Part shown: piece after piece, positions 32,478-43,641 of the stretch | Numbering within the stretch: position 1 is the stretch's first letter | Layout: every line of letters begins with the position of its first letter | NCBI GenBank assembly: GCA_946902985.2 | Contig: OX336393.1 | Location: forward strand, 48,127,131 to 48,191,130 | Origin: Meconema thalassinum | Lineage: Eukaryota > Arthropoda > Insecta > Orthoptera > Tettigoniidae | DNA length: 64,000 nucleotides | Reading direction: 5' to 3' | Position numbers and translations under genes: made by a program | Notes under the pieces: model-generated | Database searches by the model: none | Told to the model about the DNA's origin: nothing | The model's input: the letters and a program-made list of their open reading frames with translations, nothing else

Positions 32478-33050
32478 AAGGGAGTAGGAGACTCATGCTT
32501 CTTCGGAAGCAAAATAACCAGTGATGGACGAAGCAAAGAGGATATAAAAAGGCAAAGAAAGCATTTCAACAGAAAATGAATCTGTTGACATCAATTATAG
32601 ATTTAGATATTAGGAAGACATTTTTGAAATCCTTCGTCTTGAGCGTGGCACTCTATGGAAGTAAAACTTTGACTGTTGGTGCAGCAGAAAATAGGATAAA
32701 AGAAGCGCTTGAAATGTGGTGTTACAGGAGAATGATGAAGATCAGATGGGGTTACGAATGAAAAGGTATTAAGGCGAATGGTAGAGGAGAGATGTTTCTG
32801 GCGACTGCTAATGAAGAGAAGAGATAGGTTGATAGGACACATATTAAGACAACCAGGAATAGCAAGCTTAGTTATGGAAGGAAGGGTCGAGGATAAGAAC
32901 TGTAGGGGTAGACCAAGGTTAGAATATGTTAAACAGATTGCCTCGGATGTAGGGTGTGGTAACTATGTAGAGATGAAACGATTAGCTCGGGACAGGGGAA
33001 AGGAGAGCTGCCTCAAACCAGTCGAAATATTGAAGGCTCAAACAAATATA
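32478..33050 (+). pseudogene. LINE ORF2 C-terminal fragment
   Basis: Reads FFGSKITSDGRSKEDIK, RKTFLKSFVLSVALYGSKTL, CYRRMMKIRW, then after a frame change ERCFWRLLMKRRDRLIGHIL, MEGRVEDKNCRGRPRLEYVK and a final segment to about 33000. It is the same family as 21226-21850. It starts a little further upstream, including the YLGSKIT block after the RT catalytic region, and lacks the YADD core. The GC-hairpin tail at 33100-33140 follows within 60 bp. Confidence 0.8.
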
Positions 33051-33097
33051 TATGTAAGTTAGTTGTAGTGCTCATATCATATCCGATCTCATTATAA

Positions 33098-33142
33098 TCC
33101 TTATCATTAGGGGGCTTATGACCTAGAAGTTACGCCCCTTCA
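33098..33142 (+). repeat. Retroposon T-like 3' tail
   Basis: TTAGGGGGCTTATGACCTAG...AGTTACGCCCCTTCAAAC matches the GC-hairpin tail of retroposon T in order. It is directly downstream of a LINE C-terminal fragment, hinting that the two share a 3' end. Confidence 0.6.
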
Positions 33143-33442
33143 AACACTAATCACCCCTTGCTGTAGTTGGCATCGATTCTCGCTCTGTACATGATATGGC
33201 TATGAGAGGTTTAAGCCATTACTCACGTACAGCGACTGTCGCGCTGTCTGATTGGCGCAGTCATGCAGACGAGCCTGATATTAACATTCCACCCTTGTGG
33301 CTTTGATGATGTTACTCAAAGTGCAAATGCTGATCCGTCCTTCGCCCCCAGCCCCTGAGGAAGGCCACAGCATTAATTTGATTTTGTTCTTCAATTAATT
33401 AGAGGGACATTCTAAAAGTAAGATACACAGAATTATGCCATA

Positions 33443-33451
33443 ATTACTATA

Positions 33452-33502
<51 letters not shown>
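33443..33502. repeat. (AAT)n microsatellite at a LINE 5' junction
   Basis: About 18 TAA/AAT units end exactly where the coding similarity of the next LINE begins. Confidence 0.9.
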
Positions 33503-33503
<1 letters not shown>

Positions 33504-34740
33504 CTATGCAAGCACACGGCGTCAACTGCAAGGGCTCTTGGATATTACGCAGACGTTTAGCGACGATATAGCGATGGAATTCGGACATGAAAAATGCATT
33601 GCGATCATACTGGCAAGAGGGGAGACTTGATACAGCAGAGGGCTTCGACGTTGGCCTAGATGAGCTAATAGAGTGTTTGGATGAGGGCGAGACCTATAGG
33701 TACAAACACTTGGGCTTTCTTCAGCTTCGAGGGATCCGACACATACAAATAAAAGCCAATTTACAGAAGAAATTCTTTCATCGAGTGTATATAATTTTGA
33801 AATCATACTTGGATGCAGGTAAGAAGGTCAATGCCCTTAACACCTTGGCAGAACCTGTACTTACTTATTCGTTCGGGATCGTTAGATGGTCTAAGACAGA
33901 TTTATAGCAGATAGAATGGAGAGTGCGTGTGTCAATGACAAAATATCAGTTACATCATCCAAAGGCAGCGATCGAGCGCATAACACTACCACGGAGCGAA
34001 GGTGGTCGAGGGGTCATTGATCTCACAATTGCTCAAAGTAGGCAACTGGAATGTCTGCGACAGTACTTCTTTGGCGCAAGAAATACTCATCTGTATGAAG
34101 TCATTGTTGAAAGTTATAAGAAATTCACACCACTACGACTTGGAGACATGCAATATGACACAAAAGAGCACGTTACTTCGTTTGAACAGCGCCAGATGGC
34201 ATGGTTACGAAAAGAACTGCATGGTGTACACGCTCGCATGCTCAGCCAACATCAAGTAGACCGATCATTGTCGAACTTATGGTTGAAGCATGGTTTGTTC
34301 TTCAGTGAAACTGAGGGCTTTATAATTACGATACAGGACCGTGTCATTGCAACAAAAAATTAGAGAAAGCACATCCTTAAAGAGAACGTAGCAGAAGATC
34401 GATGTCGTTCAAGCACCTCAGCGCTGAAAACCATCTATCATATCATCGGTGGCTGCGCTATGCTGGCTGGTATAGAGTATACCAAGAGGCACAATGATGT
34501 TGCTAAAATCTTACATCGAGAGCTAGCGATAAAATTTGGCCTGCTGGATACGGACATGGTGAACTACAACGCGCTTCAAAATTAGCATTATAAGATGTAT
34601 TGGGATAGACCTATTTTAACCGAACAGAAAGTCTTCGCCAATTGACCTGATATTGTCTATCTCAATAAAAGAAACCAAAAGGCCTACTTGATAGACGTTG
34701 CTGTCCCACTTAGCCAAAATATGCAAACTACGCAAGCTAA
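33503..34740 (+). pseudogene. R2-type LINE ORF fragment with restriction-like endonuclease
   Basis: Begins inside RT with TFSDDIAMEFGHEKC, then YKHLGFLQLRGIRH, LTYSFGIVRWSKTDL (TAG at 33905-33907), LHHPKAAIERITLPRSEGGR and a long helical segment. The C-terminus has a CCHC-like remnant ending IIGGC, then YTKRHNDV, a TGA at 34643-34645 and PDIV...KAYLIDVAVPL. RHN-D-V followed by PD-X14-D is the restriction-like endonuclease signature of R2/R4/CRE-group LINEs, which use this domain in place of an APE endonuclease. The TGA replaces the Arg expected before PD. The 5' part including YADD is missing. Confidence 0.8.
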
Positions 34741-34794
34741 GAATTGGAGGGGGAACCCGCTTGTTTTAAGTACATTTTCGTACATTATGCAACG

Positions 34795-34870
34795 AACCCA
34801 TAATGGCAAAAATTAAGACACGAGTATGTTTATAAAATGAGCGAAGCGAGTGTCTTAATTACCATTATAG
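34795..34870. repeat. Short palindrome
   Basis: TAATGG...AATTAAGACAC (34801-34821) is mirrored by GTGTCTTAATTACCATTA (34850-34867) around a ~28-nt loop containing GAGCGAAGCGAG. It may be a MITE tip or terminator-like structure; function unknown. Confidence 0.6.
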
Positions 34871-36408
34871 GCGAGTCTCATACGACTGTATATGTTCGAC
34901 GATAACTATAACTATTTTATGTTCCTACATAAATATTCATAAATATCTGTCGACATTTCGCCGGTTTTATGTACCGAACAGAGCGCATGGGACGCAAAAA
35001 AGTACCTTGTATTCGATCACGGCCTCCTCGAATACCCCACTCGCAGTGAAATTTAAAATAGGAGGCGGTGGAAGTCAGCACAAATGCTATCCTTACCTAA
35101 TTGGTCACACAACTGTTTCTTGAGCTCTGATTGGTGGGAGAAACGGTATCATAATGAAAACGTGTACTATAACGAGCCTTATTATTGTACAGTTTTCTGA
35201 TATATAATATTTACATTTCCCCATGGTCGAACATAAAATAAATTGTGTAATATAGCCTTACGGCCCTGGGTGGGTGAGGCCCTTTGGGCCCTTAATGACG
35301 CACCACCTCTGGGAATAACTAAACAGGGTGTACTCGTAAATAGGAGAAATACCTGTTGAACAAACAGAGTCAAACTGTTCCAATACACAAATACCAATGA
35401 TCCATTAAACCGTGCACCACAGCCACGCGGGCAGCTACAGCAAGTTTGAATCCCGGTATTGACAGCGGCCATCCTGAGTGTGGATCATCCCCGGGTTTCT
35501 CCAGACTCACTCGAGACAAATGCCCGTACCTAATAGATTTACACACACTACTAGTCTTCATAAGTGAGAGTGAGTTAGAACCAACAATCTAAATTTCCCA
35601 GTGTACACTGACTCAACGACTTGTTCTTTTCGATGTGTAACATCTTTCCACTCGGTAGCTGGACATTTTTGTGGGAGTGATTTTGGAAAAAGGACGGAAG
35701 TGCATGGGACGGAATCAGTGAGCGCGCGTGATGGCGGAGATCGGTACAATGACGTACTGTAGGCCATGTGGCTATGGGGAATGTATATCGCATACAGTTT
35801 AGTTCAAGGTTTGGAGACCCCATTTAAGATATTCATACAATAAATCATCTTCAAGTTGTCGTTCTTTGGTGTGAAAATATTCATTTTATCATATTTGCTG
35901 AAATCAATTACGATATATTAAATCTTCATACTTTTGCTGTATTCATATTTAATGTAAGCACTCGATGTACTGTCGGCCATGTGGCTATATGGAATCTATA
36001 TCGCATCAACAAACACTCCAAACAACGTATGAATTCAGTATGGGTATTAACGCCGTCTACCAACAATAATTGAAACTTCGTTGGTCTAAACATATCACTG
36101 GGAGAAACACATTTAATATACAGTAACTTCCACACGCCTAATTTTTAATCGCGCCTATACTTGGCAGTGCGCTGATCGGCAAAACGAGGTCATTTTCAAT
36201 GACATCGCTGGCATGGGTTCACTAACTGGCCGGTTTAGAGCGTATCTCGCATCAAGTAGGCAGTGTATTGCTTCCGCCACGGCAAATAACAATTATGAGT
36301 CATTACGGTCAGGATTTGGCACTGGAGTTTTACAAGTAGTTATTTCAATGACACCAACAGAGTTCACTGTCAACAAGGGATTTGCGCTCCCGAGACACAC
36401 ATAGTAGG
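34871..36408. other. Unassigned, no gene seen
   Basis: No coding support. The 35460-35540 stretch on the minus strand contains GGAGAAACCCGGGGATGATC, a SINE-body-like phrase, but no head was identified. Confidence 0.4.
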
Positions 36409-36464
36409 AGAGCATGTCACATGTTACACATCATATGGGATTACTGTAAGGCTCGTATAATTTT
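36409..36464 (+). repeat. Dispersed ~50-bp repeat also at 82-131
   Basis: ATGTTACACATCATATG...TACTGTAAGGCTCGTAT occurs at both places in the same orientation and is followed by a T-run in both. Confidence 0.7.
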
Positions 36465-37062
36465 TTTGTTAGACTACTTTTTGCAAAAAATGAAAGAAGA
36501 CCTATGAGATCCACACAGTGCCAAAAATTATGTGCCTGTCTGTCTGTGTCTGGCTGTGTGTGTGTGTGAGTGTGTGTACTCTGAATGTCTGTCCTCCCTC
36601 TATCAATTCGAACACGGTGAAACCGAATTTAACGAAATTTGGTACAGAGATAGAACTAGCAAAGGGCACCTCAAAAGCTTAAATCAAATTACGACCAACC
36701 TAATCATTTGATCTCTACCAAATTTTGCAACAACATACCTTTTTGTAGGAGTCATCTTTTGACTGAACCACAAGGTCATCAGCACAGTAGTTTGCAGATA
36801 GCGGCCATGTATGTGTGCAAATCGATTCACCATATCAATTCAAATACGGTGAAACCGAATTGAATGAAATTTGTTACAGAGGTAGCACTATCAAATGGCA
36901 CCTCATATTCATGTTTAATATCCGTATAGCACGTTGTATTTCAACAAGCTACTACAACCAACATTCAATTATACTCCTTGAAAAGGACAAAGAGTTATAA
37001 CAATACCCATGCATTTAGGAGAAAGTAGGCTATATGTTTTTACTGAACATCTTGTTTGAATT
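36465..37062 (-). repeat. HER copy E5, near-complete short form
   Basis: On the minus strand it begins AACAAG with TGTT/AACA hairpin remnants (about 37043-37062) and AGCCTACTTTC. It ends with TGTG/CTGT microsatellites and the hairpin at 36465-36510. At about 600 bp it shows that the family can be short, with both ends intact. Content matches the two ends of E4. Confidence 0.75.
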
Positions 37063-37394
37063 ATGATGATTTAGTTTTTCCGTAATTTTTGTTTATTTTT
37101 ATAATTATTAGTTTTATTTAATTTTTGTTTTATTAATTTTCGGTGTGTTCAAATTTTGGTGTTCATTTCTAAATTTAAAATTCCATTCCAAATTTGTATA
37201 CTTTAATCTGTGTTAGAGGGGCCGATAACCTTTTAGTTCTGCCCCTTATATCAACAATAACTAACACTACTACAGTTATTACAGGAATATAGGTTATCGG
37301 ACAAGTTCAGCACACACCCAAATACACGGGGCTCATGACCAAGATGTACCAAGCCCCTCAAATGAATTACCAAAACCCCTAGAGCTCATTATCG

Positions 37395-37845
37395 CTTTTG
37401 TGAATCCTCAGGGACTCACATCTAGTGGGACGTGGGTGAGCGACCACGGAACCCCAGCTGAGTCTGGCATTGCTTCCACTTACTTGTGCCGGGCTCCTCT
37501 CCGTCTTCTTTCCTGTCGACCTCTCTTGGCCAGCTCTTGTTCTCTTCCGACCCCGACGGTATTAGGGTATCCAAGGCCTAGGTAGTCTCTTCCTTTCCCG
37601 CCTTAATTGACCCTTGTCTCATCTTTCCTGATCCCTCATTCTTCTAGGGATCAGCCTTCTTTTTCTTTTCATTATATTTCCTTTTCTCTCGAAGATTGTC
37701 GTACTGTTTTTGTGAATTGGCTCCCCGTGTATCTACATTACATTTTTTGAATATTTTGAATTTCAACTACATTTTGTAAGTATTTTCAATCTAAGTTGCA
37801 TTTTGTAAGGATTGACAATGTAAACTGCTTTTTATCATTTTAAAT
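37395..37845 (+). mobile_element. Retroposon T copy 2, 5' part
   Basis: Starts CAGGGACTCACATCTAGTGG and matches 21960-22240 and 52530-52790. It then runs into ~30-bp repeats (TTTGTAAGTATTTTCAATC). The matching 3' tail lies at 42089-42145, so the copy appears split by the nested insertions at 38213-41849. Confidence 0.65.
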
Positions 37846-38212
37846 GATCTTGTTGACTTCGTCGTTACGCTGACGTCTGGCGTTACGTTACGGCGACGGG
37901 ACGAAATGTACCGAGAATTCACTGATGTGTGTGACGTCATAGTACCGCTTGAGCTGCCTCCTTTCCCCGCGCGCTCCGGTGAGCGTGACATCATCCAGCC
38001 AGCTACCTCCTTTGACCTTGGTTTGCACTTGCTAATGTATTTTGAGTTCACGCAGTTCGCTGCATGATCAATAGGCTTTCACCCAGCATTTTTTTTTTTT
38101 TTTTTGCATTTCAGACTGACTATCACTCTTTGAATGTGATGATTTTGAATTACAACTGTATTCTGTAAGTATTCTCAATCTAAATTTTATTTTGAAAGTA
38201 TTTTGAATCTGG
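37735..38212. repeat. ~30-bp degenerate minisatellite, first part
   Basis: Repeats of TTGTAAGTATTTTGAATCTA/AATTGCATT occur at 37735-37835 and 38145-38212, flanking about 300 bp of unrelated GC-richer sequence (GACGTC, CGCGCGC). The array resumes at 41850. Confidence 0.6.
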
Positions 38213-38347
38213 TTGGTTGGTTGGTTTTTAAGTTTAGGGGCTGCGACAACGCGGCCATGTAGCCCCGTGTACTTTGGGTGTGTGTAGAATCTGTCTGATA
38301 ACCGGTGTTAATTGTGATGACTGTAATAGTGTGTGTTACCTGTTTTA

Positions 38348-39102
38348 GGTAGATTTCATTAGAAAGCTAACTATTGCAATGGGTCCCATGTTTCGACTTC
38401 CGGAAAATTTCGACATATCTTCGCGTTTCACATCCCCCAGACCCCAAAACCACCGTCAGTTCAAAAGTTTATATATAATTTATGTATATATATATATGTA
38501 TATATATATGTATATCAGTTTCTTGTGGACACGATAACTGCCGTAATTTTGCACCAATTACTTCGATTTTTTTACCGAAGATGTATACCTATAAAATCTC
38601 GGTCGAGTTCGTTACTGGGCTAAATCGGTAGAAGGGGGTGAAAATGGGGGGCTTTTTTCGAAAAAGTGAAATTTCGCTATAACTCTCTTAATACGTGCAA
38701 TATCGAATCCATTAAAAGTTCATAATATGTGTCGGATAAGTGCCAAAAATTTATGTCAAATAAGATTTTTGATAGCACCAACCATTGACCAAAGGGGTGG
38801 AAAAAAGTGGGTTTTTCGGGAAACATTAATCATATCTCTCTTAATAGGCACAATATCAAAACCGTACAAAATGGACAATATTCCCCTAATAATTACCTAA
38901 AACTTTTGTCTGAAAGAATTTTTGATATGACCCACCATTACGCCAAGGGACGAGAAAAATGATTTCGGAATTATAAGAAAATGCCAAGAGCTATCAGTGG
39001 TTGCCATGGCAACACTACTAAATTGATGAGGCATGGACCATCAGACGTTGCCATGACAACGCACTTGCACGAGATCAGATTCAGTATTTCCATCTGATTA
39101 AG
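38348..39102 (+). repeat. Element X, copy 1 (start of duplicated composite)
   Basis: About 750 bp from AGGTAGATTTCATTAG to AGATTTCCATCTGA-type sequence, nearly identical to 40026-40765. Contains two internal near-repeats of AACTCTCTTAATA...ATATCGAA and AGTGGGTTTTTCGGG. No ORF. AGGTAGATTTCA at its start is mirrored by TGAAATCTACCT at 41427-41438, suggesting terminal inverted repeats. Confidence 0.75.
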
Positions 39103-39103
39103 T

Positions 39104-39627
39104 GGTTGGTTGGTTGGTTCTTAAGTTTAGGGGCTGCGACAACGCGGTCATGTAGCCCCGTGTACTTTGGGTGTGTGTAGAATCTGTCTGATAACCGGTG
39201 TTAATTGTGATGACTGTATTAGTGTGTGTTATCTGTTTGTTAATTTAAGTACTGCAACTAACAATTTTTCAGATAGTTCCTACTTTTGCCGCCAAGCGCC
39301 ACTGTCAACGACTACGAGGCCAAGTTCAGAACTGAGCTACTAGACGCCGCCGCAGTCGGCTCTTGGCAACGAACATAGAAACCTAAGAGCGTTGTATACA
39401 TTCTTAACCTATACAATTTAGCTTCACACAGGTGCAATTAGTGGAAGGATCTTTAACATGCCATAAATCTATGACATGGGACCGCCGGCTTTACTTCCCC
39501 TCCGAAGGAAGGCATACTGAGGGATATTTAACGCTCTTAAAAAATCCGACGGCTTCGGCCGGGTTTGAACCCGGTATCTTGGGCATAGAAGCTCAGCATG
39601 TTACCGACTACGCCACCAAAGCCGCCT
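39104..39627 (-). mobile_element. SINE family 2 copy with target duplication
   Basis: A full antisense copy is flanked by CTGATTAAGTGG (39092-39103) and CTGATAAAGTGG (about 39626-39637). It interrupts the X + SINE composite after X copy 1. Confidence 0.75.
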
Positions 39628-39636
39628 GATAAAGTG

Positions 39637-40024
39637 GGAAGCGGCTTCGGTGACGTAACTGGTAGCATTCTGAATGTCTATGCCCAATGTCGCGGTTTCA
39701 AAGCCGGCCGAAGTCGTCGGATTTTCTAAGAGCACTAGAATCCCTCAGTATGCTTTCCTTTGGAGGGGAAGTTCCAACGTTCGTTGCGAGTTGATGGTTG
39801 GGGTGGCATCTAGTAGCCAAGTTCACAGCTAGGTGTCGTTGACGGTTGTACCTGGTAGCAACATTAGGAACTACTGCTTGAAATTGACCGTCTGCAGTAC
39901 TTACATGAATTAAGACTAATACAGCCATTACAATTCACACCGTGTATCAGACAGATTCTACACTCACCCAAAATACACGGGGTTAGATGACCGCGTTGTC
40001 GCAGCCCCTAAAGTGAGGAACCAA
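39637..40024 (+). mobile_element. SINE family 2 copy (sense), truncated
   Basis: The head GCGGCTTCGGTGACGTAACT is at the left. Box B is degraded to GGTTTCAAAGCCGGCC. Ends GGAACCAACC at 40024. The same head errors occur in the copy at 40770, showing that both come from one parent. Confidence 0.75.
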
Positions 40025-40025
40025 C

Positions 40026-40765
40026 CAGAGGTAGATTTCGTTAGAAAGCTAACTATTGCAATGGGTACCATGTTTCGACTTCCGGAAAATTTCGACATAT
40101 CTTCGCGTTTCACATCCCCAGGCCCCAAAACCACCGTCAGTTCAAAAGTTATATATAATTTATGTATGTATATGTATATCAGTTTATTGTGGACACGATA
40201 ACTGCCGTAATTTTGTACCAATCACTTTGAATTTTTTACCGAATACGTATACCTATAAAATCTCGGTCGAGTTCGTTACTGGGCTAAATCGGTCGTTGGG
40301 GGGTGAAAATGGGGGGCTTTTTTTTCGAAAAAGTGAAATATTGCTATAACTCTCTTAATATGTGAAATATCGAATCCGTTCAACATTCATACTATGTGTC
40401 GGATAAAGCCCAAAAATGTATGTTTGAAGTGTTTTTTTTATAGCACCAACCATTGACCAAAGGGGTGGGAAAAAGTGGGTTTTTCGGGAAACATTAATCA
40501 TATCTCTCTTAATAGGCACAATATCAAAACCGTACAAAATGGACAATATTCCCATAATAATTACCTAAAACTTTTGTCTGAAAGAATTTTTGATATAACC
40601 CACCATTATGCCAAGGGATGAGAAAAATAATTTCGGAATTATAAGAAAATGCCAAGACCTATCAGTGGTTGCCATGGCAACACTACTAAATTGATGAGGG
40701 ATGAGCCATCAGACGTTGCCAAGATAACGCACTTGCACGAGATCAGATTCAGATTTCCATCTAAG
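40026..40765 (+). repeat. Element X, copy 2
   Basis: Direct repeat of 38348-39100, with few substitutions and small gaps. Confidence 0.8.
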
Positions 40766-40769
40766 TGTG

Positions 40770-41124
40770 AAGCGGCTTCGGTGACGTAACTGGTAGCATG
40801 CTGAATGTTTATGCCCAAGGTCGCGAGTTCAAAGCCGGCCGAAGTCGTCGGATTTTCTAAGAGCGCCAAAAATCCCTCAGTATGCTTTCCTTTGGAGGGG
40901 AAGTTCCAACGTTCGTTGCGAGTTGCTGGTTGCGGTGGCATCTAGTAGCCAAGTTCACAGCTAGGTGTCGTTGACGGTAGTACCTGGTAGCAACATTAGT
41001 AACTACTGCTTGAAATTGACCGTCTGCAGTCCTTACCTGAATTACAGACTAATACAGCCATCCCAAAGTACACGGGGTTACATGACCGCGTTGTCGCAGC
41101 CCCTAAACTGAGGAACCAACCAAA
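40770..41124 (+). mobile_element. SINE family 2 copy (sense), truncated
   Basis: Shares GTGACGTAACTGGTAGCAT and AAAGCCGGCCGAAGTCG with 39637-40024. Ends GGAACCAACCAAAA. Confidence 0.75.
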
Positions 41125-41849
41125 ATCTCTGCGGTAGATATAATTTTGCGTGAAGAAGTAACAGACCGTTACATAGTTGCACATCAGTGTCGAAACCTAG
41201 CATAAGGACAGTGTGACCACAAGTATAAAAATGGACCCCAAATGACAAGAAGGTTACCGTTCCCATAAACAATAAAATGTTTAAAATAAGCATAAAATGA
41301 CGAAAAACAAAGTTAATTAAGCTCCAATTATAAAATACCTTCTCGCATTAAATGAGGTCTGATCCTTCTACGAAAATCTGCATATTCTGCCTATTTTCGC
41401 CTATCCCCAAGTTTGTCCGGTGAAATCTACCTCCGCCTTCCGGCGTGCCGAGAGGACTTTTTTTAAATTTAAGTACTGCAACTTAGAATTTTTCAAATAG
41501 TTCCAAATTTTGCCGCCAAGCACCACCGTCAACGACTACTAGGCCAAGTTCAGAACTTAGCTACAAGACGCCACCGCAGTCGGCTCTTGGCAACGAACGT
41601 AGAAACCTAAGAGCGTTGTTTACATTCTTAACCTATCCAGTTTAGCTTCACACAGGTGCAATTAGTGGAAGGTTCTTTAACATGCCATAAATATATGATA
41701 TGGGACCGCCGGCTTTACTTCCCCTCCGAAGGAAGGCATACTGAGGGATTTTTAACGCTCTTAAGAAATCCGACGGCTTTGGCCGGATATGAACCCGCTA
41801 TCTTGGGCATAGAAGCTCAGCATGCTACCGACTACGCCACCGAAGCCGC

Positions 41850-42150
41850 CTATATTTTAAATCTCAATTGCAGTTTGTGAATATTTTGAATCTAAATAAC
41901 ATTTTGTAAATTTTTCCAATCCAAATTGCATTTTGTAAGTATTGTCAATCCAAATTGTATTTTGTAAGAATTTTGAATCTAAATTCCATTTTGTGGGTAT
42001 GTTCAATATTTTGTCAGTATTTTCAATCTCCGTTAGCTTCCGTTATTTTTTCCATCTCCTTGTCGTTTTCGCTAACATCCAGACCATTAGGGGCCGATAA
42101 CCTAGATGTTAGGCCCCTTAAAACAATAATTTTATCATCAACATCATCAT
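41850..42150 (+). mobile_element. ~30-bp minisatellite and 3' tail of retroposon T copy 2
   Basis: Five to six ~30-bp units (CATTTTGTAAGTATTGTCAA types) precede CCATTAGGGGCCGATAACC...GTTAGGCCCCTTAAAAC and (CAT)n. This completes the copy begun at 37395. Confidence 0.65.
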
Positions 42151-42487
42151 CATCATCATCTGTTTTGTGAGGGTGTCCAACATGGTGCCACTGCAGTGGG
42201 GGCTTAGAGGAGATGTGTATACTATATATCGCCACAAGTTCAATATTAGCATGGACACCCAGTCCCAGATAGATAGCGCGTGTCACATAAATATCTGCAT
42301 AGTGGTGCATTGCGCGCCAACTGGCTTCATACACAATACCATTTAAATACGTGATACTTAGTTCCAAGCATTTCAGTTTGTAACACTGCTACATGCCAAT
42401 TTACTATTAAACTAAAGTAGGCTAAATATCAAATAGTATTGAATTGATTTATGCCACCTTATTAGTCAATAATTATAATTAATATTA

Positions 42488-42832
42488 AGCCTCCGTGGCT
42501 TAGGCGGCAGCACGCCAGCCTCTCACCGCTGGGTCCGTGGTTCAAATCCCGGTCACTCCATGTGAGATCTGTGCTGGACAAAACGGAGGCAGACAGGTTT
42601 TTCTTCGGGTACTCCGGTTTTCCCTGTCAAAATGTCATTCCAGCAACACTCTCCACTATCATTTCATTTCATCTGTCATTCATTTAATCATTGCCCCAGA
42701 GGAGTGCGTCACGCCTCGGCAGCCGGCACAGTTCGTATCCTCGCCGCTGGATGGGGGCTTCATTCATTCCATTCCTGACCCGGTCGGAGACTGGAAGCAG
42801 GCTGTGGATTTTCATTTTTCATTAAAGTAATA
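42488..42832 (+). mobile_element. tRNA-headed SINE (family 5)
   Basis: The head AGCCTCCGTGGCTTAGGCGG and GGTTCAAATCCCGG are boxes A and B. The body has AACACTCTCCACTATC and CAGCCGGCACAGTTC. Two more copies lie in the palindrome arms at 48088 and 51095. Confidence 0.85.
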
Positions 42833-42857
42833 AATTAATCATTACCAGCATAATTCA

Positions 42858-43337
42858 TGGTTGGTTGGTTCCTCAGTTTAGGGGCTGCGGCAACGTGGTC
42901 ATGTAGCCCCGTGTACTTTGGGTTTATGTCTGGTAACCGGTGTTAATTGTAATGGCTGTATTCGTGTGTGTTATCTGTGATTCAGGTTAGAACTGCAGAC
43001 GATCAATTTTTCAAGTAGTTCCTACTTTTGCTACCGTCCATGACACCTAGCTGCGGACTTGGCTACTAGAAAACCATCGCAGCCAGCACCTGGTGACGAA
43101 CTATGGAACTTATATAGAGTTATCAAATAATCTAACCTACAAATTTTGGATTCACTCAAGTGTAGTTAGTGGTTCTCATTCATGACATGGCCCAGTCGGC
43201 TTTACTTCCCCTACGAAGGAAGCATATTGAGGGATTTTTAACGCTCGTAAATAATCCGACGACTTCGACCGAATTTGAACCCGCGACCTTGAGCATAGAA
43301 GCCCAGCATGCTACCAACTACGCCACCGAAGCCGCCC
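42858..43337 (-). mobile_element. SINE family 2 copy, antisense
   Basis: GGTTGGTTGGTTCCTCAG at the left and the reversed head CCAACTACGCCACCGAAGCC at the right. Confidence 0.8.
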
Positions 43338-43641
43338 AATGCAATTCTGAATCAAATTGGTCCTTATTGGCGAAATTAAATTGAAATCTAAATGACGATA
43401 AAAAAAACCACCAATAGTTTACTATAACAGGACTAGTTTCGATCACCGTGTGGTCATCAGCAATCTTAAGTTGTCAGAAGAAACTATTAAACAAGAAGTT
43501 CCGCGACGAACTAAAGAGCCTATTTTTCTTAAAATTAAGATTCATGCCAATGATTAATCTACAGTATATGGACCTATCTATACCTGTTATAATGTAGTCT
43601 AAAAGAGCACAACAATTGGCAGCCCTGGTGACTGAATATAT

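Larger units (their letters stand above)
38213..41849 (-). mobile_element. SINE family 2 copy split by nested insertion
   Basis: The 5'-on-plus part 38213-38348 ends within GTGTGTTACCTGTTTT. The rest resumes at about 41460 with AAATTTAAGTACTGC and runs to the reversed head at 41849. The ~30-bp minisatellite of retroposon T is on both outer sides. The insertion comprises element X, further SINEs and a second X copy. Confidence 0.65.

Noticed and set aside
42537..42830. 97-codon ORF recurring at 48047 (minus) and 51172
   Set aside because: Lies wholly in SINE family 5, starting in the tRNA-like head.
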